Shown: positions 34,496-43,287, counted from the first letter of the stretch. The stretch is 45,617 bases of DNA from Terriglobia bacterium (GCA_020073365.1 JAIQFL010000044.1:1-45617); one strand, 5' to 3'. Numbers and translations are program-made. Notes: generated from the sequence alone by a model not told the origin.

Positions 34496-37267
34496 TCAGT
34501 AATTGGTGACAATCATATATCGCGCTTCGCGAGGCGTCCGGATCCGGACCCATTCCTTTGCCGGATCAAAATCCGTCCACTGCCGCCCATTCACTTGCAC
34601 ACTGCGAATCCGCGCGCCGGCCGGGTGCCGCAGCCGAATCAGCAGCGCCGCGGGCCTGATGCGGCCCGGCACTTCAACTTCCGCCTCGATCTGCCCGGAC
34701 GCGGCCTTACTGTGAACCGTCATCGAGAGCTCGCCGAAGCGCGTCGGGGCACGCCACACTTCTATGCGCCGGCCGTCTTCGAGCCAGCGCCGCGGCGTGA
34801 ACCCGGCAAGGACCAGCATATCGTCATCACGTTCCATCACGAGCATGTTGCGGTAGAGTTCGAACCAGGCGCCGTCGGTCGAGGGAGGCCCGAAGTATTG
34901 CCCGTGCGTGTAGCGATGCTCGACCGGCTCCAGCGCCGAGTGGCTGAAAGCACTGGCCATGTAGCTGTAGAACGCGCGGATCACGGCTTTCGGCTCGTCA
35001 CGCAGCAGATAGGCGGTCGCTTGCTGGTTGTAGACCGGCTCGTTGGCAATACCCCAGCCCCTGATGAAAAGATTGTCTTCGTGATCCTGTAGGAGCCAGT
35101 CGGCGAGGTCGCTGTTGGCGGCCACTGTCTTCAGGCGCACGAGGTGGACCGGGCCGGTATCGACGTCGGTTGGATACCACTCTTCCAACTTTCGTTGAAA
35201 CGTCTTGGCTTCCGTCGGCACGTACGGAATCCAGGTGTGATCGCGGAGCTGTACCAGCGGTGAGTTCACGCTGGCGAGGTGAAAGCCGCGATTGACGGCG
35301 GCTGCCAGCCGCGCCGCGGCCGCGCGAGCCTCCGCACCCCGCGGGTTGCCGAGCTGTTCGAGCGCGCGGCCAAAGAGTTCCACGCCCGCATATAAGTATG
35401 CCTGGTTAAAGGCCCAGACGCCGTCGCCCGTGAGGTCGTTCAGCGGCCCGTGGACGAGGCCGCGCGAGAGTCCGCCCAGGCTCTCGGCCTGACTCATTTG
35501 ATCCAGACACCAGTCGAGTGCTTTGAGGCTCTGGGGCATCAATCCATCGAGAGCACCGCGGTCGCCCGAAAGGAGATAGTTCTGCGCGGTGGCGTACAGC
35601 ATGGCGGGGGTGTAGACCAGCCAGTTCGCGTAGCCGCCTACGTGGCCGTTGCCTTCCTGGTTGCCGCGGTATTGGGCACGCAATTCTTCCCCGGCGACCT
35701 CGCCGTAGCCCCGCAGGCCAAAGATCATGTAGTCGACGTAAACGGCCTGGTTCACGGGCCAGGGAGTCCCGCTCTGCGAGTAGGCGAAATTGGAGTAAGG
35801 CAGGTCGATGTGGAGATCATCGTGGCGCCGGGGGAGCCGCAGGGCATGCCACAGGTTGGCGCGGAAGAGATCGTTCACCACCTTCTCCGGCACGGTGAAG
35901 TGGGCGCCTCTCTCGATCCATCCCGTCCAGAAGCGCAGGGTGGCGGCGCGCGCACGGTCGTAATCGATGCCGGCAAGGCGGACCGCACCGGGGGCGTCGA
36001 GGACCGGCGAAGGCAGTTTGACGATCAGATCGCGGATCCCTTGCGCCGGCAGGTCGACGGGCACCGTGATGTTGAGACGCTGCATCCCCGAATTGTCGTA
36101 ATCGCGCACGCCGGACCAGACGGCTTCCCCATCGCCGCCGTCTACTTCGATCAGGGTCTGTCCGAAGCCGCTGTTCTTTCCGGTGATGGTGTGCCCGGTC
36201 TGCTCGACCTCGAGGGCGGCGTTCCCAACGGAGCTCGAGGCGCGGCGGTGATTCAGCGTTACGGCCACGCGGCGTGCTTTTCCATCGAGCGAGGACAGCC
36301 GCAGCCGCTCCAGCAGAACCATCCCCATGTCGCCGCGGCGGTCGGGCGGCGGGCCGTCCAGCGGCCAGGCGAACTGCTCCACTTCGTATCGCACCTGGTC
36401 GCGCTCGAAAACCGTATTCACGATCGGCAAGCCATCCACCAGCTGCTGGCTCTTCCAGGTCCGGGCGATGCCCTGGGTAATGTCGGCGAACTCGAACCAC
36501 AACTGGAAACGATCGGGATTGCCGAGGTCGTTGCGCACGCCGGAGCCCCGGTCAATCCCGAACTTGTGGATGGAACTGTCCCAGGCGAGGCCGATGATGT
36601 GGCCGACCCCGGTCTGCCGGGGGTTGGTATAGAGTGGGCTGCCCATGTCCTCCCAGCGCGCGGCATATTCTTCGTAGCTGGCCTCGGGTTCGTTTGCCGT
36701 CCGCTGGAGGATCTTCTTTCCCTGCCAGGCTTTCAGGGATTCCAGGTGCGCGGTGTAATCGACGAACGGTTCGCCGGCGCTGATGTAAATGTCATGGGAT
36801 GGTACCCAGATGGAGCGTTCACGCTCCATCTGCGCGATGGTTACGGCGAAGCCGCGCGTGCCATCGGCGCTGGTACGGATGTAGATCCGCGGCTCCCCTG
36901 GATACATGGCGGCATCGTTGCCGAGGCGGCGGGCAGTATCGGCATCGGCGGCAGCCAGCAGGTCCGCCCAAATCACCTGGAGCTTCTGGAGCTTCGGCTC
37001 GGCGCGCTTCGGAGACTCGAGGGTGAACTCGATGCCGTCGATGTCGCCGCCGCCGGCGTGGCTGCTGGTGGTGCTTTCACTGGGTTCGAGCTGATATCCG
37101 GAGATGAGACCGATCGTCACTCCGGGACCGGGATCGATCTTCACGTAATAACTGGAAGAAGCTGGGCGGGTATAGCCCCAGGTGATGCGCACCGGCAGTT
37201 TCTCTATCTCGGCGCCATTCGCGAGTGAGCTGATGAGCAGAACGGGAACCCAGCCGTACCTTGTCAT
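34496..37267 (-). CDS. Large exported six-hairpin glycosidase-like protein, unassigned
   Basis: A 923-residue exported protein (signal peptide to about residue 19) that I cannot place in a named family. The N-terminal half (about 20-440) is beta-rich. The C-terminal half has the helical pattern of an (alpha/alpha)6 toroid: VNDLFRANLWHALRLPRRHD (about 468-487), VNQAVYVDYMIFGLRGYGEV, GGYANWLVYTPAMLYATAQN, LSRGLVHGPLNDLTGDGVWA, and LFIRGWGIANEPVYNQQATA. Acidic residues in DLTGDGVW or NEPVYN could be catalytic. A beta domain closes the chain. The protein is presumably active on a polysaccharide feeding the sugar pathway encoded around it. A perfect TATAAT lies 9 nt before the ATG. Confidence 0.75.
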   Translation of the reverse strand: MTRYGWVPVLLISSLANGAEIEKLPVRITWGYTRPASSSYYVKIDPGPGVTIGLISGYQLEPSESTTSSHAGGGDIDGIEFTLESPKRAEPKLQKLQVIWADLLAAADADTARRLGNDAAMYPGEPRIYIRTSADGTRGFAVTIAQMERERSIWVPSHDIYISAGEPFVDYTAHLESLKAWQGKKILQRTANEPEASYEEYAARWEDMGSPLYTNPRQTGVGHIIGLAWDSSIHKFGIDRGSGVRNDLGNPDRFQLWFEFADITQGIARTWKSQQLVDGLPIVNTVFERDQVRYEVEQFAWPLDGPPPDRRGDMGMVLLERLRLSSLDGKARRVAVTLNHRRASSSVGNAALEVEQTGHTITGKNSGFGQTLIEVDGGDGEAVWSGVRDYDNSGMQRLNITVPVDLPAQGIRDLIVKLPSPVLDAPGAVRLAGIDYDRARAATLRFWTGWIERGAHFTVPEKVVNDLFRANLWHALRLPRRHDDLHIDLPYSNFAYSQSGTPWPVNQAVYVDYMIFGLRGYGEVAGEELRAQYRGNQEGNGHVGGYANWLVYTPAMLYATAQNYLLSGDRGALDGLMPQSLKALDWCLDQMSQAESLGGLSRGLVHGPLNDLTGDGVWAFNQAYLYAGVELFGRALEQLGNPRGAEARAAAARLAAAVNRGFHLASVNSPLVQLRDHTWIPYVPTEAKTFQRKLEEWYPTDVDTGPVHLVRLKTVAANSDLADWLLQDHEDNLFIRGWGIANEPVYNQQATAYLLRDEPKAVIRAFYSYMASAFSHSALEPVEHRYTHGQYFGPPSTDGAWFELYRNMLVMERDDDMLVLAGFTPRRWLEDGRRIEVWRAPTRFGELSMTVHSKAASGQIEAEVEVPGRIRPAALLIRLRHPAGARIRSVQVNGRQWTDFDPAKEWVRIRTPREARYMIVTNY

Positions 37268-37276
37268 CCAAATTGA

Positions 37277-37282
37277 ATTATA
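37277..37282 (-). promoter_or_regulatory. -10 element TATAAT just before the six-hairpin protein start
   Basis: A perfect TATAAT on the minus strand ends 9 nt before ATG 37267, with no Shine-Dalgarno sequence between. This implies a promoter inside the cluster and a leaderless or nearly leaderless transcript. Confidence 0.55.
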
Positions 37283-37346
37283 GAAAGCGCCCGGCGCCGG
37301 AACTCGCCATTGCCGACAGGACTCTTACGGTTCTTTCCAACTAATC

Positions 37347-37391
37347 GGAAATCATCTATCTGGAAATCCTCTATCGGGAAATCCTCTATCG
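37347..37391. repeat. 15-bp tandem repeat, three copies, spanning the SDR stop codon
   Basis: Units GGAAATCATCTATCT (37347-37361), GGAAATCCTCTATCG (37362-37376) and GGAAATCCTCTATCG (37377-37391). The last unit contains the stop codon of the SDR gene. Because the period is five codons, each unit repeats a TAG in the SDR frame, giving three successive in-frame stops. Confidence 0.85.
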
Positions 37392-38132
37392 GGCCGTCCA
37401 TCCGCCGTCGACGGGCAGGTTGACACCCGTAATATATGACGACTCGTCGGATGCCAGAAAGAGCGCGGCAAGGGCCACTTCACGCGGCTGCCCGGTTCGG
37501 CCGAGCAAGGTCTGATCGCACTGCCACTGATAGCGTGGGTCGCCGGGCTTGGGGGAAATGCGGGTCTGGATGGGACCGGGAGAGAGCGAGTTCACACGTA
37601 CGTTGTGGGGGCCGTAATCGTAGGCCGCGCTTAACGTGAACCCGAGCAGCGCGGATTTCGCGGCGGTGTAGGCTACAGAAGTCGGGCAGCCAACCATAGC
37701 CTGGATGGATACGACGTTGACGATTGATCCGGCGCCCTGTTCGAGCATGTAGGGGAGCACGGCGCGGGTGCAGTTATTGGTACCTAGAACCTGCACGCGC
37801 AGGCAGCGCTCCCACTCTTCATCCGCAGCGTCGAGCACACCGTGAAACTCGCCGATATAGGCCGCGTTGTTGCAGAGCACGTCGATACAGCCCGAGAAAC
37901 GGGCGGCGGCTTCGACCATTTCGGCGACAGAATCGCGCGACCCAACATCACAGGGTCGAAACTCCGCGACGCCGCCTTGCGCGGCAATGGCCGCCACCAC
38001 TTCCTGGCCGGCATCGGGGTCGAGATCGGCGATGAGTACCGCGGCGCCTTCGCCTGAAAACAGTTCCGCGATGGAGCGACCGATGCCGTGGGCCGCGCCC
38101 GTCACAATGGCTACTTTGTTCTTGAGACGCAT
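37386..38132 (-). CDS. SDR-family dehydrogenase
   Basis: A 248-residue classical short-chain dehydrogenase. Cofactor motif TGAAHGIG (residues 11-18), Asp in LIADLDPD (favours NAD), NNAA at about 88, catalytic Ser in VVSIQA (about 139) and YTAAK (Tyr about 153, Lys about 157), and the C-terminal ITGVNLPVDGGW. I use ATG 38132, 19 nt after the IclR stop, because the Rossmann fold begins there; the GAGGG next to it is too close to be an ideal ribosome binding site, and ATG 38165 is an alternative. In this locus it would be the first oxidation step (sugar or sugar-acid dehydrogenase), by analogy with non-phosphorylating fucose or rhamnose pathways. Confidence 0.9.
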   Translation of the reverse strand: MRLKNKVAIVTGAAHGIGRSIAELFSGEGAAVLIADLDPDAGQEVVAAIAAQGGVAEFRPCDVGSRDSVAEMVEAAARFSGCIDVLCNNAAYIGEFHGVLDAADEEWERCLRVQVLGTNNCTRAVLPYMLEQGAGSIVNVVSIQAMVGCPTSVAYTAAKSALLGFTLSAAYDYGPHNVRVNSLSPGPIQTRISPKPGDPRYQWQCDQTLLGRTGQPREVALAALFLASDESSYITGVNLPVDGGWTAR

Positions 38133-38151
38133 ACCCTCGATTGCGCACGAT

Positions 38152-38970
38152 TCATCCACTGGCATGCGCGGCGGCGGATAGCTCCGCGACGCCGGGAGCG
38201 GGTGTCCAGCCAAGGCGCCGGGACATTTCGAACGCTGCTTCCTGCAACCGCGCACCCATGCGGGGGATGTCTGCGGAGCGGATCTGTTCGACCGTGCCGG
38301 AGACGCTCACGGCGGCCTCGACCTTTCCGGAAATGCCCAAAACGGGCGCTCCGACGCAGCGAATGCCGATCTCTTCCTCTTCATCATCCAGCGCATAACC
38401 GGCCGAGCGCGTGGCCATCAGATTCTCTTTCAGCCGGACCAGCGTGGAGATCGTGTTCTCGTTGTGCCGGAGCATATGGCGCTCTCGTACCAGGCTGCGG
38501 ATTTCCTCGTCGGACATCCAGGCAATCAGCGCTTTGCCAAGACTGGTGCAGTGATAATCGATGCGCTTTCCCACCCAGGTGGCCACGGGACGGGTGCCGG
38601 ACGGCTCAACCTTGGCGATCAGCAAAGCTTCATTATTTTCCATGACCGCCATGTGCACGGTGAGACCGGTGCGCTGCGCCAACTCGGTGAGGAGCGGCCC
38701 AGCCTTCTGACGCAGCGTGATGCCGTGCGAAGCGACGGTCGCAATGCGCACCAGGTTCAGGCCCGCAACGAAGCGTCCGGTTGATTCGAGGCGCTGGAGG
38801 TACCCCAGGCGTTCCAGGGTGACCAGCAGGCAGTGAATGGAACTCTTCGGAAAATCGAAATGACGCGACACCTGTGAGAAAGTCAGGCCGTTTCGCGATT
38901 TTGCGACCAACTCCAGAACGGCAAGGCCGCGTTCTAGAGCGGGCACCGTCGGCGTTTTCTCAGCGGACAA
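38152..38970 (-). CDS. IclR-family transcriptional regulator
   Basis: A 272-residue IclR regulator. Winged helix-turn-helix at residues 9-70 (ALERGLAVLELVAKSRNGLT, then FPKSSIHCLLVTLERLGYLQ); effector domain at about 85-255 with the usual CTSLGKALIAWMSDEE (about 141-156) and GIRCVGAPVLG (about 202-212). The start is TTG 38970, preceded by a strong AAGGAGGGGG about 6 nt upstream. It is first in the minus-strand direction before the SDR gene and divergent from the TonB receptor, and a palindrome lies 15 nt upstream of it. It very likely controls the sugar locus in response to a pathway acid. Confidence 0.92.
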   Translation of the reverse strand: MSAEKTPTVPALERGLAVLELVAKSRNGLTFSQVSRHFDFPKSSIHCLLVTLERLGYLQRLESTGRFVAGLNLVRIATVASHGITLRQKAGPLLTELAQRTGLTVHMAVMENNEALLIAKVEPSGTRPVATWVGKRIDYHCTSLGKALIAWMSDEEIRSLVRERHMLRHNENTISTLVRLKENLMATRSAGYALDDEEEEIGIRCVGAPVLGISGKVEAAVSVSGTVEQIRSADIPRMGARLQEAAFEMSRRLGWTPAPGVAELSAAAHASG

Positions 38971-38984
38971 AGAACCCCCTCCTT

Positions 38985-39000
38985 ATCCAACCTGTTGGAT
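38985..39000. promoter_or_regulatory. Palindromic operator candidate between IclR and TonB receptor genes
   Basis: ATCCAACCTGTTGGAT: perfect 7-bp arms around a 2-bp centre, located 15 nt upstream of the iclR-type start and about 130 nt upstream of the receptor start. The size and symmetry fit an IclR dimer site. Confidence 0.65.
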
Positions 39001-39078
39001 TCTAGCAAATACGCTGTCAGTCCACAAAGACCGAAAAGGTAATTTTCCGATGTATTGGAATCTCCACTCCGGCCGGCA

Positions 39079-39108
39079 TTGACACCTTGTGCCGTTGAAC
39101 CCAAGATT
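39079..39108 (+). promoter_or_regulatory. Possible promoter of the TonB-dependent receptor
   Basis: A perfect TTGACA (39079-39084) is followed, at 17-18 nt, by a weak -10 (CAAGAT/AAGATT). The poor -10 would suit a regulated promoter. It lies 79 nt after the palindrome. Confidence 0.35.
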
Positions 39109-39126
39109 GAACGAAAGGAGGGGCAA

Positions 39127-42100
39127 ATGGGAAAAATCTATTTCGCGCCGATTCTTCTGGGTCTCGCATCTGCGGTCCTGCTGCCCGCGCAGGTCAGTAC
39201 CGAAGGCGCGTTCTTCGGCACGGTCACCGATACCACAGGCAGTTCCGTTCCGGGGGCGGTTGTTGCGGCAACTCACCTCGGTACTGGTCTTACGAAACAA
39301 ACAGTCACGGACACTCAAGGCACATTTAGCCTTTTCGCCCTGCCAATCGGGAAGTACTCTGTGACGGTGAAAGCCACCGGCTTCAAGACCTGGCAATTGG
39401 CGGAGGTCGAACTCACGGTAGGGGATCGCAGCCGGCTTTCACCAGTGTTAACCGTGGGTGAAATCAGCGAGTCCGTCTCCGTAACCGCGAACGCGGAACT
39501 GCTACAAACGGAGAAACCCAGCGTCGAAAGCGTGGTACAACTGCAGCAGATCCGCGAATTGCCTCTCGACACGCGAAACCCGCTGGCGCTCGTGACCCTC
39601 GTCCCGGGCATGCGGTATGTGAGCACGCAGGCTGGCGGTGAACGAGGGACATATGTGCAGGGTCAAGGCGTGCGCCAGAATAAGACCGGGTTTACACTCG
39701 ACGGTTTTATCTCGAATGCGCCCATGGACGAGGGTGGCACGGGAATCCCGAATGTAGACGCCATCGCCGAGTTCTCCGTAGAGATGAACTTCAGCGCCGA
39801 AAATGGCCGCGATCCGATGCAGGTGAAGGTGGTGACGAAGTCGGGGACCAACGAGTTTCACGGCTCCGCCTGGGAGTTCAACCAGAACGACGCCTACAAC
39901 GCGCGCAATACCTTCGCCCTCACCACCCCGCGCGTCCGCTACAACCAGTTCGGTGCTGCGGTGGGCGGCCCGGTTTTCCGGAACAAGACATTCTTCTATG
40001 GCAACTTTCAGGGAACCGTGGTTCACAACGCGCAGGTCTTCAACCAGCAGGCAGTGACGCCGGCCATGGAGAAGGGCGATTTCAGCGCCTTGCAGCACCC
40101 CATCACCGATCCGCTGAACAACAACGCGCCGTTCGCCGGGAACATCATTCCGGCGACGAGAATCAACTCCGCTTCCGCGTACTTCCTTCCCATACTGATG
40201 GTGGCGAATTCCCCGGGCGGCCTGTTTAAGGCAAACGCCGGAACGACAAACGATACCTGGGAAGGCACGGGTCGCATCGATCACCAGATCACCCCAGCCC
40301 AGCGGATCTACGGCCGCTACGTCGCCGTCCGGGAGCCCAACACGCTGCTGGGATACCAGCCGGCCGCCGTTACGAACGATCTGGTGGCGCAGCAGAACGT
40401 CGGCGTGAACTACACCTGGACGATGTCGGCCAGGACGGTGCTGACCCTCGGTGGCGGCTTCCTGCGCACACGGGAAAGCTATACAAACCCGTCCCTGGGT
40501 GTGAACAACGACGCGCTTTCAGCGGGCATCCAGGGATTTCCGACGGCCGGCCGGGAAAAATGGATCGGTCCACCGAACATCAGCTTCGGCAGCGGGTACA
40601 CCGGAATCAGCTATGCCGGTTGGGGCGTACCTGGCGCGCTTTATGGCGGCGACTACAACGGCAAAGCCGAAGTACACATGAACCGCGGCAGGCACACCAT
40701 TGCCGCCGGTGTCGACTATACCGATGTACACACGTACGGCGATCACGGCAGTTGCTGCGTACGCGGATCCTTCTCGTTTTCAAACCTCTACACCGGTGAT
40801 GGGTTCGCCGATTACCTGCTCGGCTACACATCAAGCAGTTCCAAGAACGCGCCGCTTGCGGCCTTCGGGACTGACCGCGCGCCCTACACGGCGTTCTATG
40901 CCAATGACAGTTGGCGCATCCGGCCGAACCTCTCTTTGGACCTGGGGCTCCGCTATGATTACTGGTACGGTCGCCACGATGCGCACGACGCGGCTAGCAC
41001 CTGGGATCCGGTTCTCCAGAAGGTGGTTGCGGCGAACGGATCGAACGGAAACATCAACCTGAATGCATTTCTGACGACGCCCGGCGTTGCCGCCGCGACC
41101 GCGGGTCTGTGGGAGGCCGCCCGACAGGCGGGATATCCGGACAACCTCTGGACAGGCAACGGGAACTGGGGACCCCACGTTGGTCTGGTTTACCGGCCGG
41201 CCAACAGCCAACGCTTCGTGATTCGCTCGGGGTATGGCCTCTACTACAACGCCATGACCGGCAACCGTTCCGCCTCGGCTGCGGCCAACCTGCCGTTCTG
41301 GGGCGTCGAGTCGATCGGCTACGGGCTGACCCAGTTACAGAACTGGCAAACGGTCTGGAGTTCGGATCCCAACTCGTATGGCATTTTCAGCATCGGCGAG
41401 TCGCAGGATCCCAGAATTCGGGCGGCCCGGACCAACGAGTGGCATCTCGCGCTCCAGACCGCACTACCCCAGCAGACGGCTCTGACCTTGAGCTATGTCG
41501 GCAATAAAGTGGACCGGGATGTGGTTCTCATCCCCTATAACGCTCCACCCGTCGGGCCGAACCCCAATCTCCAGGCGGACCGTCCCGATCCCCTGATCGG
41601 CAGTATCTCGCGATTGGAGAACTCCGGACGCAGTTGGTATCACGCGCTGCAAGTCAAGGTGGATCGCCGGTTCGCGGCTGGATTGGCTTACACGTTCGCG
41701 TACACCTACTCGCGCACCATGGCACTAAACTCGAATGGCGTCGACGAGGGTACGTCCATTCTCGCGAATTCACCCAACTGGTACAATCGCGGCCGAACAC
41801 CTTACGATTTCCGGCAATTGCAATCTGCGACCCTGCTTTGGGAAATTCCATTCGGGCGCGGCAGGAAACTCCATCCGAACGCCGGAGGCGTGCTGGATGC
41901 AGTGGCTGGAGGGTGGAACTTCACGGTCCTCGAGACGGCGAGGTCGGGTGCCCCGTTCTCAATCGGCGGCGGTTACGCCAATCTGGGTGACGGCGATAGC
42001 TCGCGGGCAAACATCATCGGCAACCCCGGCATCGTGAATCCGAGCCCAGCGGCATGGTTCAACACCGCGGCTTTCCAGAAGCCTGCCCTGTATACATTTG

Positions 42101-42339
42101 GCAGCGCACCATTGGGGATTCTGGACGGGCCCGGCTTCGTCCAGTTCAACACCGCGCTTTCGAAGAGTTTCCGCGTGGCAGAACGTAAGCAGTTGCAATT
42201 CCGGGGGGAGGCGTTCAACGCTTTCAACCATGTCAACTACGGAAATCCAAACAACAATATTGCCAGCTCGTTGTTCGGACGCATCACTTCCGCGAGTACG
42301 GCGAGGTATATGCAACTTGGACTGAAGTTCCTCTTCTGA
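39127..42339 (+). CDS. Oar-like TonB-dependent receptor with carboxypeptidase-regulatory domain
   Basis: A 1070-residue outer-membrane protein. Signal peptide MGKIYFAPILLGLASAVLLPAQ; CarboxypepD_reg domain at about 24-110 (GTVTDTTGSSVPGAVVAATH, then GTFSLFALPIGKYSVTVKAT); plug region at about 120-250 (QIRELPLDTRNPLALVTLVP, then VDAIAEFSVEMNFSAENGRD and VVTKSGTNEFHGSAWEF); then the long beta-barrel, ending in LGLKFLF with a C-terminal Phe typical of outer-membrane barrels. ATG 39127 is chosen for its AAGGAGG at 7 nt; the open frame upstream has no signal peptide. Such receptors take up oligosaccharides or other large substrates, and its position opposite the IclR gene ties it to the sugar locus. 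Confidence 0.94.
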   Translation: MGKIYFAPILLGLASAVLLPAQVSTEGAFFGTVTDTTGSSVPGAVVAATHLGTGLTKQTVTDTQGTFSLFALPIGKYSVTVKATGFKTWQLAEVELTVGDRSRLSPVLTVGEISESVSVTANAELLQTEKPSVESVVQLQQIRELPLDTRNPLALVTLVPGMRYVSTQAGGERGTYVQGQGVRQNKTGFTLDGFISNAPMDEGGTGIPNVDAIAEFSVEMNFSAENGRDPMQVKVVTKSGTNEFHGSAWEFNQNDAYNARNTFALTTPRVRYNQFGAAVGGPVFRNKTFFYGNFQGTVVHNAQVFNQQAVTPAMEKGDFSALQHPITDPLNNNAPFAGNIIPATRINSASAYFLPILMVANSPGGLFKANAGTTNDTWEGTGRIDHQITPAQRIYGRYVAVREPNTLLGYQPAAVTNDLVAQQNVGVNYTWTMSARTVLTLGGGFLRTRESYTNPSLGVNNDALSAGIQGFPTAGREKWIGPPNISFGSGYTGISYAGWGVPGALYGGDYNGKAEVHMNRGRHTIAAGVDYTDVHTYGDHGSCCVRGSFSFSNLYTGDGFADYLLGYTSSSSKNAPLAAFGTDRAPYTAFYANDSWRIRPNLSLDLGLRYDYWYGRHDAHDAASTWDPVLQKVVAANGSNGNINLNAFLTTPGVAAATAGLWEAARQAGYPDNLWTGNGNWGPHVGLVYRPANSQRFVIRSGYGLYYNAMTGNRSASAAANLPFWGVESIGYGLTQLQNWQTVWSSDPNSYGIFSIGESQDPRIRAARTNEWHLALQTALPQQTALTLSYVGNKVDRDVVLIPYNAPPVGPNPNLQADRPDPLIGSISRLENSGRSWYHALQVKVDRRFAAGLAYTFAYTYSRTMALNSNGVDEGTSILANSPNWYNRGRTPYDFRQLQSATLLWEIPFGRGRKLHPNAGGVLDAVAGGWNFTVLETARSGAPFSIGGGYANLGDGDSSRANIIGNPGIVNPSPAAWFNTAAFQKPALYTFGSAPLGILDGPGFVQFNTALSKSFRVAERKQLQFRGEAFNAFNHVNYGNPNNNIASSLFGRITSASTARYMQLGLKFLF

Positions 42340-42389
42340 TATAGAGCGACTGCGGTTGTCCTCCGTCTACTAACCGAGACGATCGGTCG

Positions 42390-42680
42390 TTCCCGTTCGA
42401 GAGTCCGCAAGAGCTCTTTCAGATCGGAAGGGCGTTACGGCCTCTGCGCGACGACGGCATCCTGGTAGTGGGCAGCGGCGGAATCGTCCACAGCCTCCGC
42501 CGCGTGCGCAGTCTGGGCTCTCATGCGAGGCTCTCCGTCCCCACCACGGAGCACTTCGACCCTTTATTCATAGTGCTCGGCGCGGCGTTTCCGGACGAGC
42601 CGGCGGAGACTATCTTTGAAGGCTTCCACTATGGCAACGTGTCGATGCGCAGTTTCTGCTTTGCCAGCGCGCGGTCGTGA
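42390..42680 (+). pseudogene. C-terminal fragment of a DODA-type extradiol dioxygenase
   Basis: The frame reads SFPFESPQELFQIGRALRPL, RDDGILVVGSGGIVHSLRRV, then a jump to SHARLSVPTTEHFDPLFIVL and ETIFEGFHYGNVSMRSFCF. This is the end of a LigB/YgiD-like ring-opening dioxygenase, with the Zn-ligand-bearing segments GGIVH and TTEHFDP kept but about 35-40 residues between them deleted, and the N-terminal half absent. A GTG at 42468 opens a 70-residue ORF that is only this remnant. Its 3' end overlaps the convergent YjdF-like gene by 52 nt. Confidence 0.78.
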
Positions 42681-43261
42681 AGGCCGGTGAAAAACAACAG
42701 CGCGCAGGTCGCTCCGATCAGACACCAGGTCATGTCCCACTGCGTATCCCACACATCTCCCTGCGCTCCCAGAAACGCATCCGCGGCGGTTCCGGTAATC
42801 TGGGCCGCGGCGAACTCGAACAGCTCGTAGAGGGCGCTGATCGCCGTGCACATGCTGAATACCAGCATCGTGACCATCTTGCCCCGCGTGAGCGGAGTGA
42901 CCTTCAAGAGCACCTCGCGCGCGATCAGGGCGGGAACAAACCCCTGCGCGAAATGTCCGAGACGATCGTAGTAGTTGCGATCCAGATGGAGCCAGTGTTT
43001 GATCCACTCGAAGACCGGCATGAGGGCATAGGTGTAGTGGCCGCCGATCATCAGAATGGCCGCGTGGACCGCAATGAGCGCGTACACCAGGTTGGTGAAG
43101 CGAAGCCGCGGGTAGAGCCAAATCAGGGCGGGGATGCCAATGACGGCGGGCAAGACCTCCAGAAACCACGTGAAGACGTCGTGGCATCCGATGAAGGACC
43201 AGACAAACACTGCGATCACCCCGGCCAACAAGACCTTGGGCGTGAACTCATCCGTCTGCAT
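42629..43261 (-). CDS. YjdF-like (DUF2238) membrane protein
   Basis: A 210-residue multi-pass inner-membrane protein of the DUF2238 family, matching the usual length. It starts at ATG 43261 (MQTDEFTPKVLLAGVIAVFV); the frame upstream is spurious and passes through a repeat. About six helices are visible. Family landmarks: HYTYALMPVFEWIK (about 92-105), RNYYDRLGHFAQGFVPALIA (about 112-131), and the acidic SALYELFEFAAA plus GDVWDTQWDM near the end. Function unknown. Confidence 0.88.
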   Translation of the reverse strand: MQTDEFTPKVLLAGVIAVFVWSFIGCHDVFTWFLEVLPAVIGIPALIWLYPRLRFTNLVYALIAVHAAILMIGGHYTYALMPVFEWIKHWLHLDRNYYDRLGHFAQGFVPALIAREVLLKVTPLTRGKMVTMLVFSMCTAISALYELFEFAAAQITGTAADAFLGAQGDVWDTQWDMTWCLIGATCALLFFTGLHDRALAKQKLRIDTLP

Positions 43262-43287
43262 ATTGCCAAACTCCAAGTGCCGGCACG

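Noticed and set aside
35450..37228. Plus-strand ORF of 592 codons opposite the six-hairpin protein
   Set aside because: The minus-strand gene has a signal peptide, membrane-free globular pattern and promoter; the plus-strand frame has no motifs.
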